DNA of 64,000 bases from JAAYVZ01 sp035384965. Its GTDB lineage: Bacteria > Acidobacteriota > Thermoanaerobaculia > Thermoanaerobaculales > Thermoanaerobaculaceae. Shown piece by piece: positions 24,043 through 32,413 of this stretch. Location of the stretch: positions 42,981-106,980 of the forward strand of contig DAOOJE010000010.1 of the NCBI GenBank assembly GCA_035384965.1, in the 5' to 3' direction. Each line of letters begins with the position of its first letter. The first letter of the stretch is position 1. A program made the translations under genes and the position numbers. The notes under the pieces were generated by a model. The model was given only the letters and a program-made list of their open reading frames with translations, had not been told where the DNA came from and searched no databases.

Positions 24043-25488
24043 ATGCGAATCTCAAGCAAGCTCATGACGGTCGTTATCGCCCTGGCTCTCGCGGCGAACG
24101 CGGGGGCGCAGGTGGATTTCACCCGGTACGTGGCGCTCGGCGACAGCCTCACCGCCGGGGTGGCGTCGTTCGGGCTCGAGGAGAGCACGCAAAAGGGCTC
24201 GTTCCCGGCGCTGCTGGCTCGCCAGGCCGGCGTGGGGGCGTCGTTCCAGCAACCCACGGTCGGTTTTCCAGGGTTGCCGACGACGCTCGAGCTGAAGGCG
24301 CTCGCCATCACCTCACAGGGTGTCAGCCCGACAATCCTGCCGCGCCCCGGGGTGGGGCTCCCCACTAACGCGACGCTGACCCGCCCGTACAACAACCTCG
24401 GGATGGACGGCGCCAAGACCGTCGACATCCTCACCCTCAAGGGGTCCATCACCGACCTCGCCACCGACCTGCAGCGGTACGCCGCGGGGGAGGTGGGGAA
24501 GGTCGTCTACTCGGCCGACCTGGTGCTGCGCAACGGGCAGAACACCGCGGTCGAGCTGGCCCTGGCGCAGCAGCCGACGTTCCTCACCGTGTGGGCCGGC
24601 AACAACGACGTGCTGGGCGCGGCGCTGGTGGGTGTGGCCATGGACGGGGTGACGTTGACCCCGGTGGCGAGCTTCCAGCAGCAGTACCAGACGTTGCTGG
24701 AGACGCTGCGGGCCGGCGCACCGAACGCCAGGATCGTGGTGGGGACGATCCCCGACGTGACAGCGATCCCCTACGTCTTCACGGTCAAGCCGTACATCGT
24801 CAACCCGGCCACGGGCCAGAAGATCCCGCTCATCGGCGAGGCCGGTCTGCTGACGGATAGCGACTTCCTGCTGCTCGGCGCTTCCTCGCTGCTGGCCAGG
24901 GGGATCGGCATCCCGGTCGCGGCCGGAGGCACGGGGCAGCCCCTGCCCGAGGGCAAGGTCGACCAGAACGGCCTGCAGGCCGGCGTGATCCTGCGGGCGG
25001 CCGAAGTCGCCGCCATCCGCAAGCACACGGCCGAGCTCAATGCGATCATCAAGGCCACGGCTGGCTCGGTGGGGGCGAGGGTGGTCGACATCAACGCCGT
25101 CTTCAACGACGTCCGGGCCAACGGGAGAGTCGTGGGAGGGGTCAGGTTGGGGGCGAGCTTCCTCACCGGCGGCATCTTCTCCTACGACGGCGTGCACCCG
25201 CAAAGCCTCGGCTACGCCTTGCTGGCCAACGAGTTTATCCGCGTCATCAACAGCGAGCTGGGCGGCAACCTGCCGGAGGTGGGCCTGCGCGAGTTCCTGC
25301 CGATGACCGCGGCCGCCACCTCGGTGACCGCCTCGCAGGTCGTGTTTTCCGAGCAGGCCGCCGTGGAGATGGCGCGCTCGCTCTTCCCCGGCGTCGACAC
25401 GAGCCGTCTCCTGGCACTCTCGTCGCCGGTGCGCCGCCACCTCAGCGCGGGGCTGGAAGCGACGCCCGACACGCCAGTCGAGCCGTAG
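24043..25488 (+). CDS. Secreted SGNH/GDSL esterase
   Basis: A 481-residue exported hydrolase. Signal peptide 1-22 (ending AGA). Block I, ALGDSLTAG, carries the nucleophile Ser35; block III is WAGNNDVLG (oxyanion Asn); block V, DGVHPQSLG, carries the Asp-His pair. A long insertion (about residues 200-330) separates the blocks, so it is larger than simple GDSL esterases. Start at 24043 has GGGGGGAG upstream. It is the second gene of the porin operon and would act in the periplasm or outside the cell on lipids or esters. Confidence 0.88.
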   Translation: MRISSKLMTVVIALALAANAGAQVDFTRYVALGDSLTAGVASFGLEESTQKGSFPALLARQAGVGASFQQPTVGFPGLPTTLELKALAITSQGVSPTILPRPGVGLPTNATLTRPYNNLGMDGAKTVDILTLKGSITDLATDLQRYAAGEVGKVVYSADLVLRNGQNTAVELALAQQPTFLTVWAGNNDVLGAALVGVAMDGVTLTPVASFQQQYQTLLETLRAGAPNARIVVGTIPDVTAIPYVFTVKPYIVNPATGQKIPLIGEAGLLTDSDFLLLGASSLLARGIGIPVAAGGTGQPLPEGKVDQNGLQAGVILRAAEVAAIRKHTAELNAIIKATAGSVGARVVDINAVFNDVRANGRVVGGVRLGASFLTGGIFSYDGVHPQSLGYALLANEFIRVINSELGGNLPEVGLREFLPMTAAATSVTASQVVFSEQAAVEMARSLFPGVDTSRLLALSSPVRRHLSAGLEATPDTPVEP

Positions 25489-25551
25489 CGGTCCTCGTCC
25501 ACCTGGACGCGGGGGCTCCGGCGGTTTCAGCCGGGGCCCTCGCGCGCTGCG

Positions 25552-26598
25552 TCAGCTGTACAGGCCTGTGAGTACGTCGGCCGCCGCCGCGAGGGTGGTG
25601 TGGATATCGGCGTCGGATATCTCGACGTGGGTGACCATGCGCAGCTCGTGATCGGAAAACGCGATGCAGAGGATGCCGCGCTCGCGCAGGCCGGCCGCGA
25701 GTCGGGGTGCGGGAGGCTCGGGGCCGGAGGCCGGCTGCAGGCGGAACACGAGGATGTTGGTCCACACGCGCCGGGGGTCCACCTCGACGCCGGGCAGTCC
25801 GGCCAGGCCTTCGGCCAGCCTCCGCGCCCGCGCGTGGTCCTCGCCGAGACGGTCCACCATGTCGGTGAGCGCGACGATGCCGGGCGCAGCCAGCACGCCC
25901 ACCTGGCGCATCCCGCCGCCGAACAGCTTGCGCACGCGCCGCCCCTCGCGAACGAGATCGGTCGGGCCGGCGAGCAGCGAGCCGACAGGCGCGGCGAGCC
26001 CCTTGGACAGACAGCACATGACGGTATCGCAGGGGGCCGCCAGCGCCGCGGCGGAGGTGCCGAGCGCGATGGCGGCGTTGAAGATCCGGGCGCCGTCGAG
26101 GTGCACCGGCACGCCCTTGCCGTGCGCCACGGCTGCCAGGGCGCGGGTTCGCGCCTCGTCCATGGGTAGCCCCGACCAGAGGTTGTGGGTGTTTTCGAGG
26201 CACAGCAAACGGGTCGGTGTGCGGTAGGAGACGGGCGGCGCAATGGCGCTGGCCACCTGCTCGGGAGTGAGGAGGCCGTCGGCGGTGGTGACCGGCCGGG
26301 GGATCACCCCCGACCACACGGCCATCGCCCCCATCTCGAAATTGAAGATGTGGGCGCGGGCCTCCAGCACCACCTCGCTGCCCGGCCGGGTCTGCAGGTG
26401 GATGGCAATCTGGTTGCCCATCGTGCCGGTGGGGACGAACAAGGCCGCCTCCTTGCCGAGCATGCTGGCGGCCAGCTCCTCCAAGCGGCGCACGGTCGGG
26501 TCTTCCTCGTAGACGTCGTCGCCGACCTCGGCGGCGGCCATGGCGGCGCGCATCGCCGGCGTGGGGCGGGTCACGGTGTCGGAGCGGAGGTCGATCAT
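25552..26598 (-). CDS. ltaE: Low-specificity L-threonine aldolase
   Basis: A 348-residue PLP-dependent aldolase, fold type I, cleaving L-threonine or L-allo-threonine to glycine and acetaldehyde. It begins with the family N-terminus MIDLRSDTVTRPTPAMR. The PLP lysine is in CCLSKGLAAPVGS, and LENTHN and HLDGARIFNA are conserved. The ATG at 26598 lacks a Shine-Dalgarno and has TATGAT 7 bases upstream, so the mRNA is probably leaderless. Much longer frames upstream of this start are antisense to the M16 protease. Confidence 0.9.
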   Translation of the reverse strand: MIDLRSDTVTRPTPAMRAAMAAAEVGDDVYEEDPTVRRLEELAASMLGKEAALFVPTGTMGNQIAIHLQTRPGSEVVLEARAHIFNFEMGAMAVWSGVIPRPVTTADGLLTPEQVASAIAPPVSYRTPTRLLCLENTHNLWSGLPMDEARTRALAAVAHGKGVPVHLDGARIFNAAIALGTSAAALAAPCDTVMCCLSKGLAAPVGSLLAGPTDLVREGRRVRKLFGGGMRQVGVLAAPGIVALTDMVDRLGEDHARARRLAEGLAGLPGVEVDPRRVWTNILVFRLQPASGPEPPAPRLAAGLRERGILCIAFSDHELRMVTHVEISDADIHTTLAAAADVLTGLYS

Positions 26599-26604
26599 GC
26601 CGGC

Positions 26605-26611
26605 TATCATA
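26605..26611. promoter_or_regulatory. Overlapping divergent -10 hexamers
   Basis: The seven bases TATCATA give TATCAT on the plus strand (26605-26610) for the M16 protease and TATGAT on the minus strand (26611-26606) for the threonine aldolase. The two -10 elements share five base pairs, so RNA polymerase cannot open both at once. Confidence 0.55.
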
Positions 26612-26634
26612 CGAGCCCCGGCGCGGGAGGTGGC

Positions 26635-29271
26635 ATGGGCGAGGCGTTCACGGTGGTGGCGAGAGAGCACGGTGTGGAGGAACTCGAGCTGGCGGCCAAC
26701 GGGTTGCGCGTGCTGCTGATGCCCGACCCCGGGGTGCCGGTGGTGGCGGTGTGCATCGTCTACCACGTCGGCTCCCGCAACGAGGCCGTCGGGCACACCG
26801 GCGCGACGCACCTGCTGGAGCACCTCATGTTCAAGGGGTCGCGCCGCTTCAACGCCGAGGCAGGGAGCGGCGTGGCCAGGGTGCTCGAGCGCGTGGGCGC
26901 CAGCTTCAACGCCACCACCTGGTTCGACCGCACGACGTACTACGAGACGCTGCCGCCGGAGCACCTCGGACTGGCCCTGGCGATCGAGGCGGACCGCATG
27001 CGCGGTGCCTTGCTCCGCGCCGAGGACCTGGCCTCCGAGCTGACGGTGGTCCAGAACGAGCTCGAGCGCGGCGAGAACGATCCCTTCGACCTGCTGCTGC
27101 GGGACTCCTTCGCGATCGCCTTCCGGGAACACCCCTACCACCACCCGACGATCGGCTGGCGCAGCGACGTCGAGGCCGCCACCATCGAGCGGCTGCGGGG
27201 GTTTTACGACACGTTCTACTACCCCGACAACGCCACGGCGGTGGTGGTCGGGGCGTTCGACCGGGAGGAGGCGCTGCGCCTCATCGATGCGAGCTTCGGC
27301 TCGCTGCCGCGGGCGCCGCGGCCGTTCCCGCCGGTCGTGACCAGGGAGCCCCGCCAGGAGGGCGAGCGCCGTTTCGTGCTGCGACGGGCCGGCGAGGTGG
27401 GGTGGGTGGCGTGCTCGTGGCGCTCGCCGGAGGCGACGCACCCCGACATCCACCCGCTCGCGGTGGCGGCGGACGTGCTCGCCGGCGGTGTCACGTCGCG
27501 CCTTTACCAGCGCCTCGTCGAGACGGGCACGTGCCTCGATGTGCAGGCGGTGGCGTGGCAGCTCCGCGACCCCGGCCTGTTCCAGGTCTTCGCGAGCCTC
27601 AACCCGCCGGCGAGGCACGAGGAGGTGGAGGCCGTCATCCGGGAGGCGGTGCGCGAGCTGCAGGCCGAGCCCCCGAGCCCGGAGGAGCTGGAGCGCGCCA
27701 GGGTCGGGGTCGAGGCGCAGGCGGCGTACCACCGCGATGCGCCGGCCCAGGTAGCATCGGCGCTCGGCGAGGCGATCTCGGCCGGCAACTGGCGCGCCTA
27801 CTTCGACTATCTCGAGCGGGTGCGAGCGGTCGAGCGCGGGGACGTGACGCGGGTGGCCGCCTCCTACCTGGTGGATGACGCGTTGACGGTGGGGCACTTC
27901 GTGCCTCGCAACGGCGAGTCGGGTGCGCCGTCGCGGCAGGGTCCGATGCGGCCGCGGCCGTGCTGGTGGCGCTCCAACTTCGGCGCCGAGGTGCGCGACG
28001 GGAAGCTTCCAGGCGGCGGTCGCCTGCTGTTGCTGCCGCGCCACTCCAACTGCACGGTCCACGTGCAGGGTTCGCTGCTGGCGGGACACGGCATGGTCGA
28101 GATGGCCGACTGGACCGCAGCCTCGGTGATGCCCGACATGCTTGAGCGCGGCACCTCGCGGTTCGGGCGACTGGAGCTGGCGAGGGCGCTGGAGGACAGG
28201 GGGATCGAGCTCGACGTCTCGGGCGAGAGCTTCAACCCGCTGGAGGTTTACGTCTCCGGACGCTGCCTGTCACGGCATCTCGACGTGCTCTGCGAGGTGC
28301 TTTTCGATATGCTGCGCCGGCCCACGTTCCCCGAGGAGGAGCTGGAGAGGGTCCGCCAGCTCCGGCTGGGAGAGCTGGCGCAGTCCCAGGAGGACACGTT
28401 CCTGCGCGCCTTCGAGGCGTTCAGCCGGCTGGTGTTTCCCGGCGGCCACCCCTGCTGCCGGCGGCCGGCGGAGCAGCGGCGGCAAGGGCTGCTCGCCCTC
28501 ACGCGGGCCGATCTCGAGCGCGTCCACCGCGAGCTGTACGGGCCGGCGTCGCTCGTCCTGGCAATGGTCGGGGATTTCGACCCGGAGCGGGTCGCGGCCC
28601 GCATCGCCGAGCTGTGTGACGGCTGGACGGGCGGGCGCGGGGTGCCGGTCGACCCTCCACGCCTTGGTCGGGCCGACGCCCCCCCCGCCGAGGCGTTCGA
28701 GGTCATGGCCGACAAGCCCAACCTCGACGTGGTGATGGGGTGCCCGGGCGGGCTGCGGCGGCGGGACCCGGACTTTCTCGCCTCCCTGCTCGGCAACGCG
28801 GTGCTCGGCCAGTCCACGCTCTCGTCGCGCCTGGGGCGGCGGCTGCGCGACCAGGAAGGCCTCACTTACGGCGTGGTGTCGCGGTTCTTCGGCGCCTCCC
28901 TGGTGGACGGCCCGTGGGCGGTGACGTTCTCGGTAGCGCCGGGCAACCTCGAGCGGGCTACCGCCCTGGCCCGAGAGGAAATCGAGTCTTTCGTGGCCGA
29001 GGGCCCGAGCGACGCGGAGCTGGAGGACGAGCGGGCCGCGATGGCCGGGTCGTACCGGGTGTCGCTGTCCACCCCCTCGGGTGTGGCCCGCGAACTGGCC
29101 CGGCTGGCCCGGCACGACCTGCCGTTCACCGAACTCGACACGGTGCCGGAGCGGATCCTCGCCACGCCCCGCGAGGCGGTGGCGGAGGCGGTGCGGCAGC
29201 ACATCCGGCCGCGGAGCCTGGCTCGCGCAGTGGCCGGGGAGATCGTTGCAAAGCCGCCCGCGGGCCGATAG
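26635..29271 (+). CDS. M16 zinc metalloprotease with two fused halves
   Basis: An 878-residue pitrilysin-family peptidase with an active N-half and a catalytically silent C-half in one chain. The inverted zinc motif HLLEH is at residues 59-63 in VGHTGATHLLEHLMFKGS, with the third ligand in VVQNELERGE. The C-half (from about residue 450) keeps the substrate-binding elements (RRLRDQEGLTYGV) but has no HxxEH. No signal peptide is clear. Start at 26635 follows GGAGG. Such enzymes degrade peptides; bacterial forms may be cytoplasmic or exported. Confidence 0.9.
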   Translation: MGEAFTVVAREHGVEELELAANGLRVLLMPDPGVPVVAVCIVYHVGSRNEAVGHTGATHLLEHLMFKGSRRFNAEAGSGVARVLERVGASFNATTWFDRTTYYETLPPEHLGLALAIEADRMRGALLRAEDLASELTVVQNELERGENDPFDLLLRDSFAIAFREHPYHHPTIGWRSDVEAATIERLRGFYDTFYYPDNATAVVVGAFDREEALRLIDASFGSLPRAPRPFPPVVTREPRQEGERRFVLRRAGEVGWVACSWRSPEATHPDIHPLAVAADVLAGGVTSRLYQRLVETGTCLDVQAVAWQLRDPGLFQVFASLNPPARHEEVEAVIREAVRELQAEPPSPEELERARVGVEAQAAYHRDAPAQVASALGEAISAGNWRAYFDYLERVRAVERGDVTRVAASYLVDDALTVGHFVPRNGESGAPSRQGPMRPRPCWWRSNFGAEVRDGKLPGGGRLLLLPRHSNCTVHVQGSLLAGHGMVEMADWTAASVMPDMLERGTSRFGRLELARALEDRGIELDVSGESFNPLEVYVSGRCLSRHLDVLCEVLFDMLRRPTFPEEELERVRQLRLGELAQSQEDTFLRAFEAFSRLVFPGGHPCCRRPAEQRRQGLLALTRADLERVHRELYGPASLVLAMVGDFDPERVAARIAELCDGWTGGRGVPVDPPRLGRADAPPAEAFEVMADKPNLDVVMGCPGGLRRRDPDFLASLLGNAVLGQSTLSSRLGRRLRDQEGLTYGVVSRFFGASLVDGPWAVTFSVAPGNLERATALAREEIESFVAEGPSDAELEDERAAMAGSYRVSLSTPSGVARELARLARHDLPFTELDTVPERILATPREAVAEAVRQHIRPRSLARAVAGEIVAKPPAGR

Positions 29272-29274
29272 CAT
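29246..29274 (+). promoter_or_regulatory. Leaderless promoter of recN
   Basis: TTGCAA (29246-29251; 4 of 6), a 17-base spacer and TAGCAT (29269-29274), 8 bases before the recN ATG at 29283. The -10 overlaps the stop codon of the M16 gene. No Shine-Dalgarno is present, in keeping with a leaderless transcript. Confidence 0.5.
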
Positions 29275-29282
29275 CGGCGCGT

Positions 29283-30980
29283 ATGCTCGGCGAGCTGGAC
29301 GTCCACAACCTCGGCATCATCGAGTCGGTGCACCTGGACCTGGGCGAGGGCCTGACCGTCCTCACCGGCGAGACGGGGGCCGGCAAGTCGCTGCTCGTGC
29401 AGTCGCTGCAGCTCCTCGCCGGGGCCCGGGCGGAGGCCGAACAGGTGCGCTCCGGGTGCGACCGCTTGCAGGTGGAAGGCCGGTTCGAGGCACCAGCCGC
29501 GCCGGCGGCGCGGGTGCTGCTCGACGAGCTGGGGGTCGAGGCCGGCGAGGAGCTGGTCGTGCGCCGGGAGGTGACCTCAGCAGGCCGCTCCCGGGCGTGG
29601 ATCGACGATGTGGCCGTGACGGCAGGGGCGCTGCAGCGGCTCGCCCCCTACCTGCTGGCGATCGACGGCCAGCACGAGCAGCGAGGGCTGGCCGACCCCG
29701 GTGCGCACCTGCCGGTCGTCGACGAGGCCGGCGGGCTCGAGGCGCTGCGGGCGCAGGTCGGGGAGGCGTTCGCGGCGTGGCAGGAGGTGCGGGAGCAGGT
29801 CGCGCGCCAGCGCGCCGCTCTTGCCTCGCGACGCGATCGCCTGGATGTGATCGCCTTCCAGACGCGGGAGATCGAGGAGGCCCGGTTGCAGGCCGGGGAG
29901 GATGCGGCGCTGCGCGAGGAGCGCAGTCTCTTGCGCCACGGCAGCCGCATCGCCGAGCTGGTCGCCACCGCCTTGCAGGCGCTCGGCGGCGAAGGGGGCA
30001 CGGCGGCGCTGGCGCGGGCGGCTCGCGTCGCCAGGGAACTCGAGGAGTTCGGTGTCGGGCTCGGGCAGACCGGCGAGGAGCTCGGCCAGGCCCTGATCCT
30101 GGCCGAGGAGGCGGGGCGCGTGCTCGAGGCGCTGGCGGACCGGGTGCGGGTGGATCCGGTCCGACTCGAGGCGGTCGAGACCAGGCTCGCGACCATCGAG
30201 CGACTGGCGCGTAAGTACGGCGGGAGTCTCGACGCCGTCCTGGCTCACCACGAAAGCCTGGGCCGGGAACGGCAGCAGCTCGAGGCGGTGGAGGATGACC
30301 TGGCGCATCTTGAACTCGTCGAGCAGGAGCGTGCCGCGCGCTACCTCGAGCTCGCCACGGCGCTCTCCGAGGCCCGCCGCGAGGCGAGTGCCTCGTTTTG
30401 CCGCGACGTCGTGGGGGTGCTCGGGCGGTTGGGGATGGCGCGCGTCGAGCTGCGGCTGGCGCTGCGCCGTCGCGAGAGCCCCCACGGCGCGCTACGTGTC
30501 GGTGATGCCCGGGTCGAGCCGGGCCCCGACGGCATCGACGTCGGGGAGTTCCTAATCTCGCCCAACCCCGGCGAGGAGGTGCGGCCGATGGCGCGTATCG
30601 CCTCGGGAGGGGAGCTGTCGCGGCTCCACCTGGCGATGCGCACGGTTCTCCGGCAGCGGCGCGACGACGGCGACCGCCTGACGCTGCTGTTCGACGAGGT
30701 CGACAGCGGGATCGGCGGGCGCGTCGCCGACGAGCTGGGCGAGCTGCTGGCCGAGCAGGGCCGTCGCCACCAGGTGCTGGTCGTGACCCACCTTCCGCAG
30801 CTTGCGGTGCGCGCCGCCACGCACCTCGTGGTCGCGAAGGGAAGCGAGGGCGGGCGAACCACCACGCGCGTGGTCGAGGTAGCCGGAGAGGCGAGAGTCG
30901 CCGAGATCGTCCGGATGATGGGCGGGGGTGCGAACGCGGCGGCCCGCGCCCACGCGCGTGCCCTCCTCGGCATGGCGTGA
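29283..30980 (+). CDS. recN: DNA repair protein RecN
   Basis: A 565-residue SMC-like ATPase acting in double-strand break repair. Walker A is LTGETGAGKS (residues 30-39), the signature region IASGGELSRLHLAMR lies in the C-terminal half and Walker B is LLFDEVDSGIGG. The characteristic IDGQHEQRGL segment is present, and the centre (about 150-370) is a long coiled coil. Length is typical. Upstream the M16 protease ends 11 bases before; downstream the YrdC-type gene overlaps its stop by one base. Confidence 0.95.
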   Translation: MLGELDVHNLGIIESVHLDLGEGLTVLTGETGAGKSLLVQSLQLLAGARAEAEQVRSGCDRLQVEGRFEAPAAPAARVLLDELGVEAGEELVVRREVTSAGRSRAWIDDVAVTAGALQRLAPYLLAIDGQHEQRGLADPGAHLPVVDEAGGLEALRAQVGEAFAAWQEVREQVARQRAALASRRDRLDVIAFQTREIEEARLQAGEDAALREERSLLRHGSRIAELVATALQALGGEGGTAALARAARVARELEEFGVGLGQTGEELGQALILAEEAGRVLEALADRVRVDPVRLEAVETRLATIERLARKYGGSLDAVLAHHESLGRERQQLEAVEDDLAHLELVEQERAARYLELATALSEARREASASFCRDVVGVLGRLGMARVELRLALRRRESPHGALRVGDARVEPGPDGIDVGEFLISPNPGEEVRPMARIASGGELSRLHLAMRTVLRQRRDDGDRLTLLFDEVDSGIGGRVADELGELLAEQGRRHQVLVVTHLPQLAVRAATHLVVAKGSEGGRTTTRVVEVAGEARVAEIVRMMGGGANAAARAHARALLGMA

Positions 30981-31594
30981 TGCGCGTTCAGCCGTTCCAT
31001 GCGGACTCCGACCTTCCCGCTGCTGCGGCCGCCTGCCGCGCTGCTCTCGACGGCCACGGGGTGGTGGCCGTCCCGACCGAGACGTTTTACGGGCTGGCCG
31101 TGGACCCGCGGGATGCCGCCGCGGTCGAGGCCGTGCTGGAACTCAAGGGCCGGCCGGCGGACAAGGCGCTGCCGCTGGTCGCCGCCGACCTCGACCAGGT
31201 CGCCGAGCTGGTCGTGCTCGCTCCGGTCTGGGTCGCGCGGCTCGCTGCCGTGTGGCCGGCGCCCCTCACCGTTGTGGCGCCCGTGCGGCAGCCGCTTCCG
31301 GCTTGCGGCAGGACGGCGGCGGTGCGCGTGCCCGGCCACGGTCTGCTCCGCGCCCTGCTGCGCATGACCGGGCCGCTGACCGCCACTTCGGCCAACCCCA
31401 GCGGTCTCCCCGCGCTCATCTCCCCCGCGGCAGTCGCCAAAGCTTTCGGCCGAGGGCTGGCGCTGCTGCTGGACGGCGGCGACGCCCCCGGCGGGAGCCC
31501 TTCGACGCTCGTGGACATCTGCTCGGAGGTTCCCAAGTTGCTGCGCCCCGGGGCGTTCCGACCGCCTCGCGAGTGGCTCGTGAACGGCGCGTGA
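30980..31594 (+). CDS. L-threonylcarbamoyladenylate synthase (YrdC/Sua5 family)
   Basis: A 204-residue enzyme making threonylcarbamoyl-AMP from threonine, bicarbonate and ATP for t6A at tRNA position 37. Family motifs: VVAVPTETFYGLAVD, LKGRPADKALPLV and TATSANPSGLPA. It is the short form without the extra Sua5 C-terminal domain. Its ATG overlaps the recN stop (TGATG), so the two are cotranscribed. Confidence 0.9.
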   Translation: MRVQPFHADSDLPAAAAACRAALDGHGVVAVPTETFYGLAVDPRDAAAVEAVLELKGRPADKALPLVAADLDQVAELVVLAPVWVARLAAVWPAPLTVVAPVRQPLPACGRTAAVRVPGHGLLRALLRMTGPLTATSANPSGLPALISPAAVAKAFGRGLALLLDGGDAPGGSPSTLVDICSEVPKLLRPGAFRPPREWLVNGA

Positions 31595-31597
31595 GGA

Positions 31598-31618
31598 TTT
31601 CCGCAGCTTCTGCGGAAA
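31598..31618. repeat. 9-bp perfect hairpin after the YrdC-type gene
   Basis: TTTCCGCAG-CTT-CTGCGGAAA, a perfect stem with a 3-base loop starting 3 bases after the stop codon. It lacks a T-run on either side, so an intrinsic terminator is doubtful; a protein-binding palindrome or an RNA-stabilising hairpin is possible. Confidence 0.5.
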
Positions 31619-31645
31619 AGCCTGTGGAAAAGTCTGTCGAAAGGC
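31610..31645 (+). repeat. Three tandem degenerate 12-base repeats
   Basis: CTGCGGAAAAGC (31610-31621), CTGTGGAAAAGT (31622-31633) and CTGTCGAAAGGC (31634-31645) follow each other without gaps. The core TGTGGAAAA is one base from the reverse complement of the DnaA box (TGTGGATAA). They look like an array of binding sites on one face of the DNA. Confidence 0.5.
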
Positions 31646-31873
31646 GGGGAAGCTCACGGACTGCAACGGGTTATGCGCTCTGCACTGGCTCCAGTGCGAC
31701 AATGCAAGACATTATTTTTCAGTAGCTTACGTATTAGTCTCGGGCCCTCTTCCACTTCCCGGCACTGCCTCGGGGGGGTATTCCACAGCCTCTTGCGTTG
31801 CCACGTCTTACGAGCCGCGCCTGGAAGGCGGGTGGCGGCTGTGGTAGCGTGACGGCCGCTCGGGAGGTGGAGC

Positions 31874-32413
31874 ATGAGTGTGGATCGCCTGGCTGGAAAG
31901 ACACCGCGTCTGGGCCAGCGTGTCTTCGTCGCGTCGACGGCCACGGTGGTCGGCGACGTGGAGCTGGGGGACGACGTGTCGATCTGGTTCGGGGCCGTGC
32001 TGCGCGCCGATTTGCAGTGCATTCGCATCGGGGCCCGTTCCAACATCCAGGACAACGCGGTTGTGCACGTGGACTCGCCGGACGCCCCGACGATCGTGGC
32101 CGAGGACGTGACGGTCGGGCACGCGGCCATCCTCCATGGCTGCCGGGTGGAGAGGGGTGCCCTCGTGGGAATGCATGCCACGGTGCTCGACCACGCGATC
32201 GTGGGGGAGGAGGCGATGGTGGCGGCCGGGGCGCTGGTTCCCCCGGGCATGCACGTTCCACCCCGCACCCTGGTCGCGGGCGTGCCCGCCAAGGTGAGGC
32301 GGGAGCTGGAGCCGGGGGAGATCGAGCGCCTGCGGCGGGGGGCCGCGGTGTACGTCGAACTCAAGGAACGCTTCATGGCCGAGGCCGCGGGCTCCGGGGG
32401 AGGCGAGGGATGA
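31874..32413 (+). CDS. Gamma-type carbonic anhydrase-like hexapeptide-repeat protein
   Basis: A 179-residue left-handed beta-helix protein of the gamma-carbonic anhydrase/PaaY/YrdA family. The repeats run from about residue 20 to 135 (VVGDVELGDDVSIWFGAVLRAD). Conserved zinc ligands are the histidines in NAVVHVD and DVTVGHAAILHGC, and the R and D of the active site are in RSNIQDN. It overlaps hisS by 4 bases. Many family members lack measured carbonic anhydrase activity, so the reaction is not certain. Confidence 0.85.
   Translation: MSVDRLAGKTPRLGQRVFVASTATVVGDVELGDDVSIWFGAVLRADLQCIRIGARSNIQDNAVVHVDSPDAPTIVAEDVTVGHAAILHGCRVERGALVGMHATVLDHAIVGEEAMVAAGALVPPGMHVPPRTLVAGVPAKVRRELEPGEIERLRRGAAVYVELKERFMAEAAGSGGGEG

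Larger units (their letters stand above)
31595..31873. other. Structured intergenic region upstream of the carbonic anhydrase gene
   Basis: A 279-base gap without a gene. In order it holds the 9-bp hairpin, the three 12-base repeats, a second hairpin GCACTG-GCTC-CAGTGC (31682-31697), an AT-rich tract (about 31705-31740, the most AT-rich in this part of the window) that may be a promoter, and GGGAGG before the ATG at 31874. Confidence 0.4.

Noticed and set aside
25489..25551. Bidirectional terminator between the esterase and threonine aldolase genes
   Set aside because: A CCGGC-7-GCCGG inverted repeat is present (25516-25535 region) but there is no T-run on either strand.
26599..28089. N-terminal extension of the threonine aldolase frame
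   Set aside because: It runs antisense through the M16 protease gene; the conserved MIDLRSDT start of the family is at 26598.
31610..31800. Replication origin based on DnaA-box-like TGTGGAAAA and TTCCACA
   Set aside because: The boxes each carry mismatches, and dnaA, dnaN, gyrB or parAB are not near. Kept only as an unexplained repeat.
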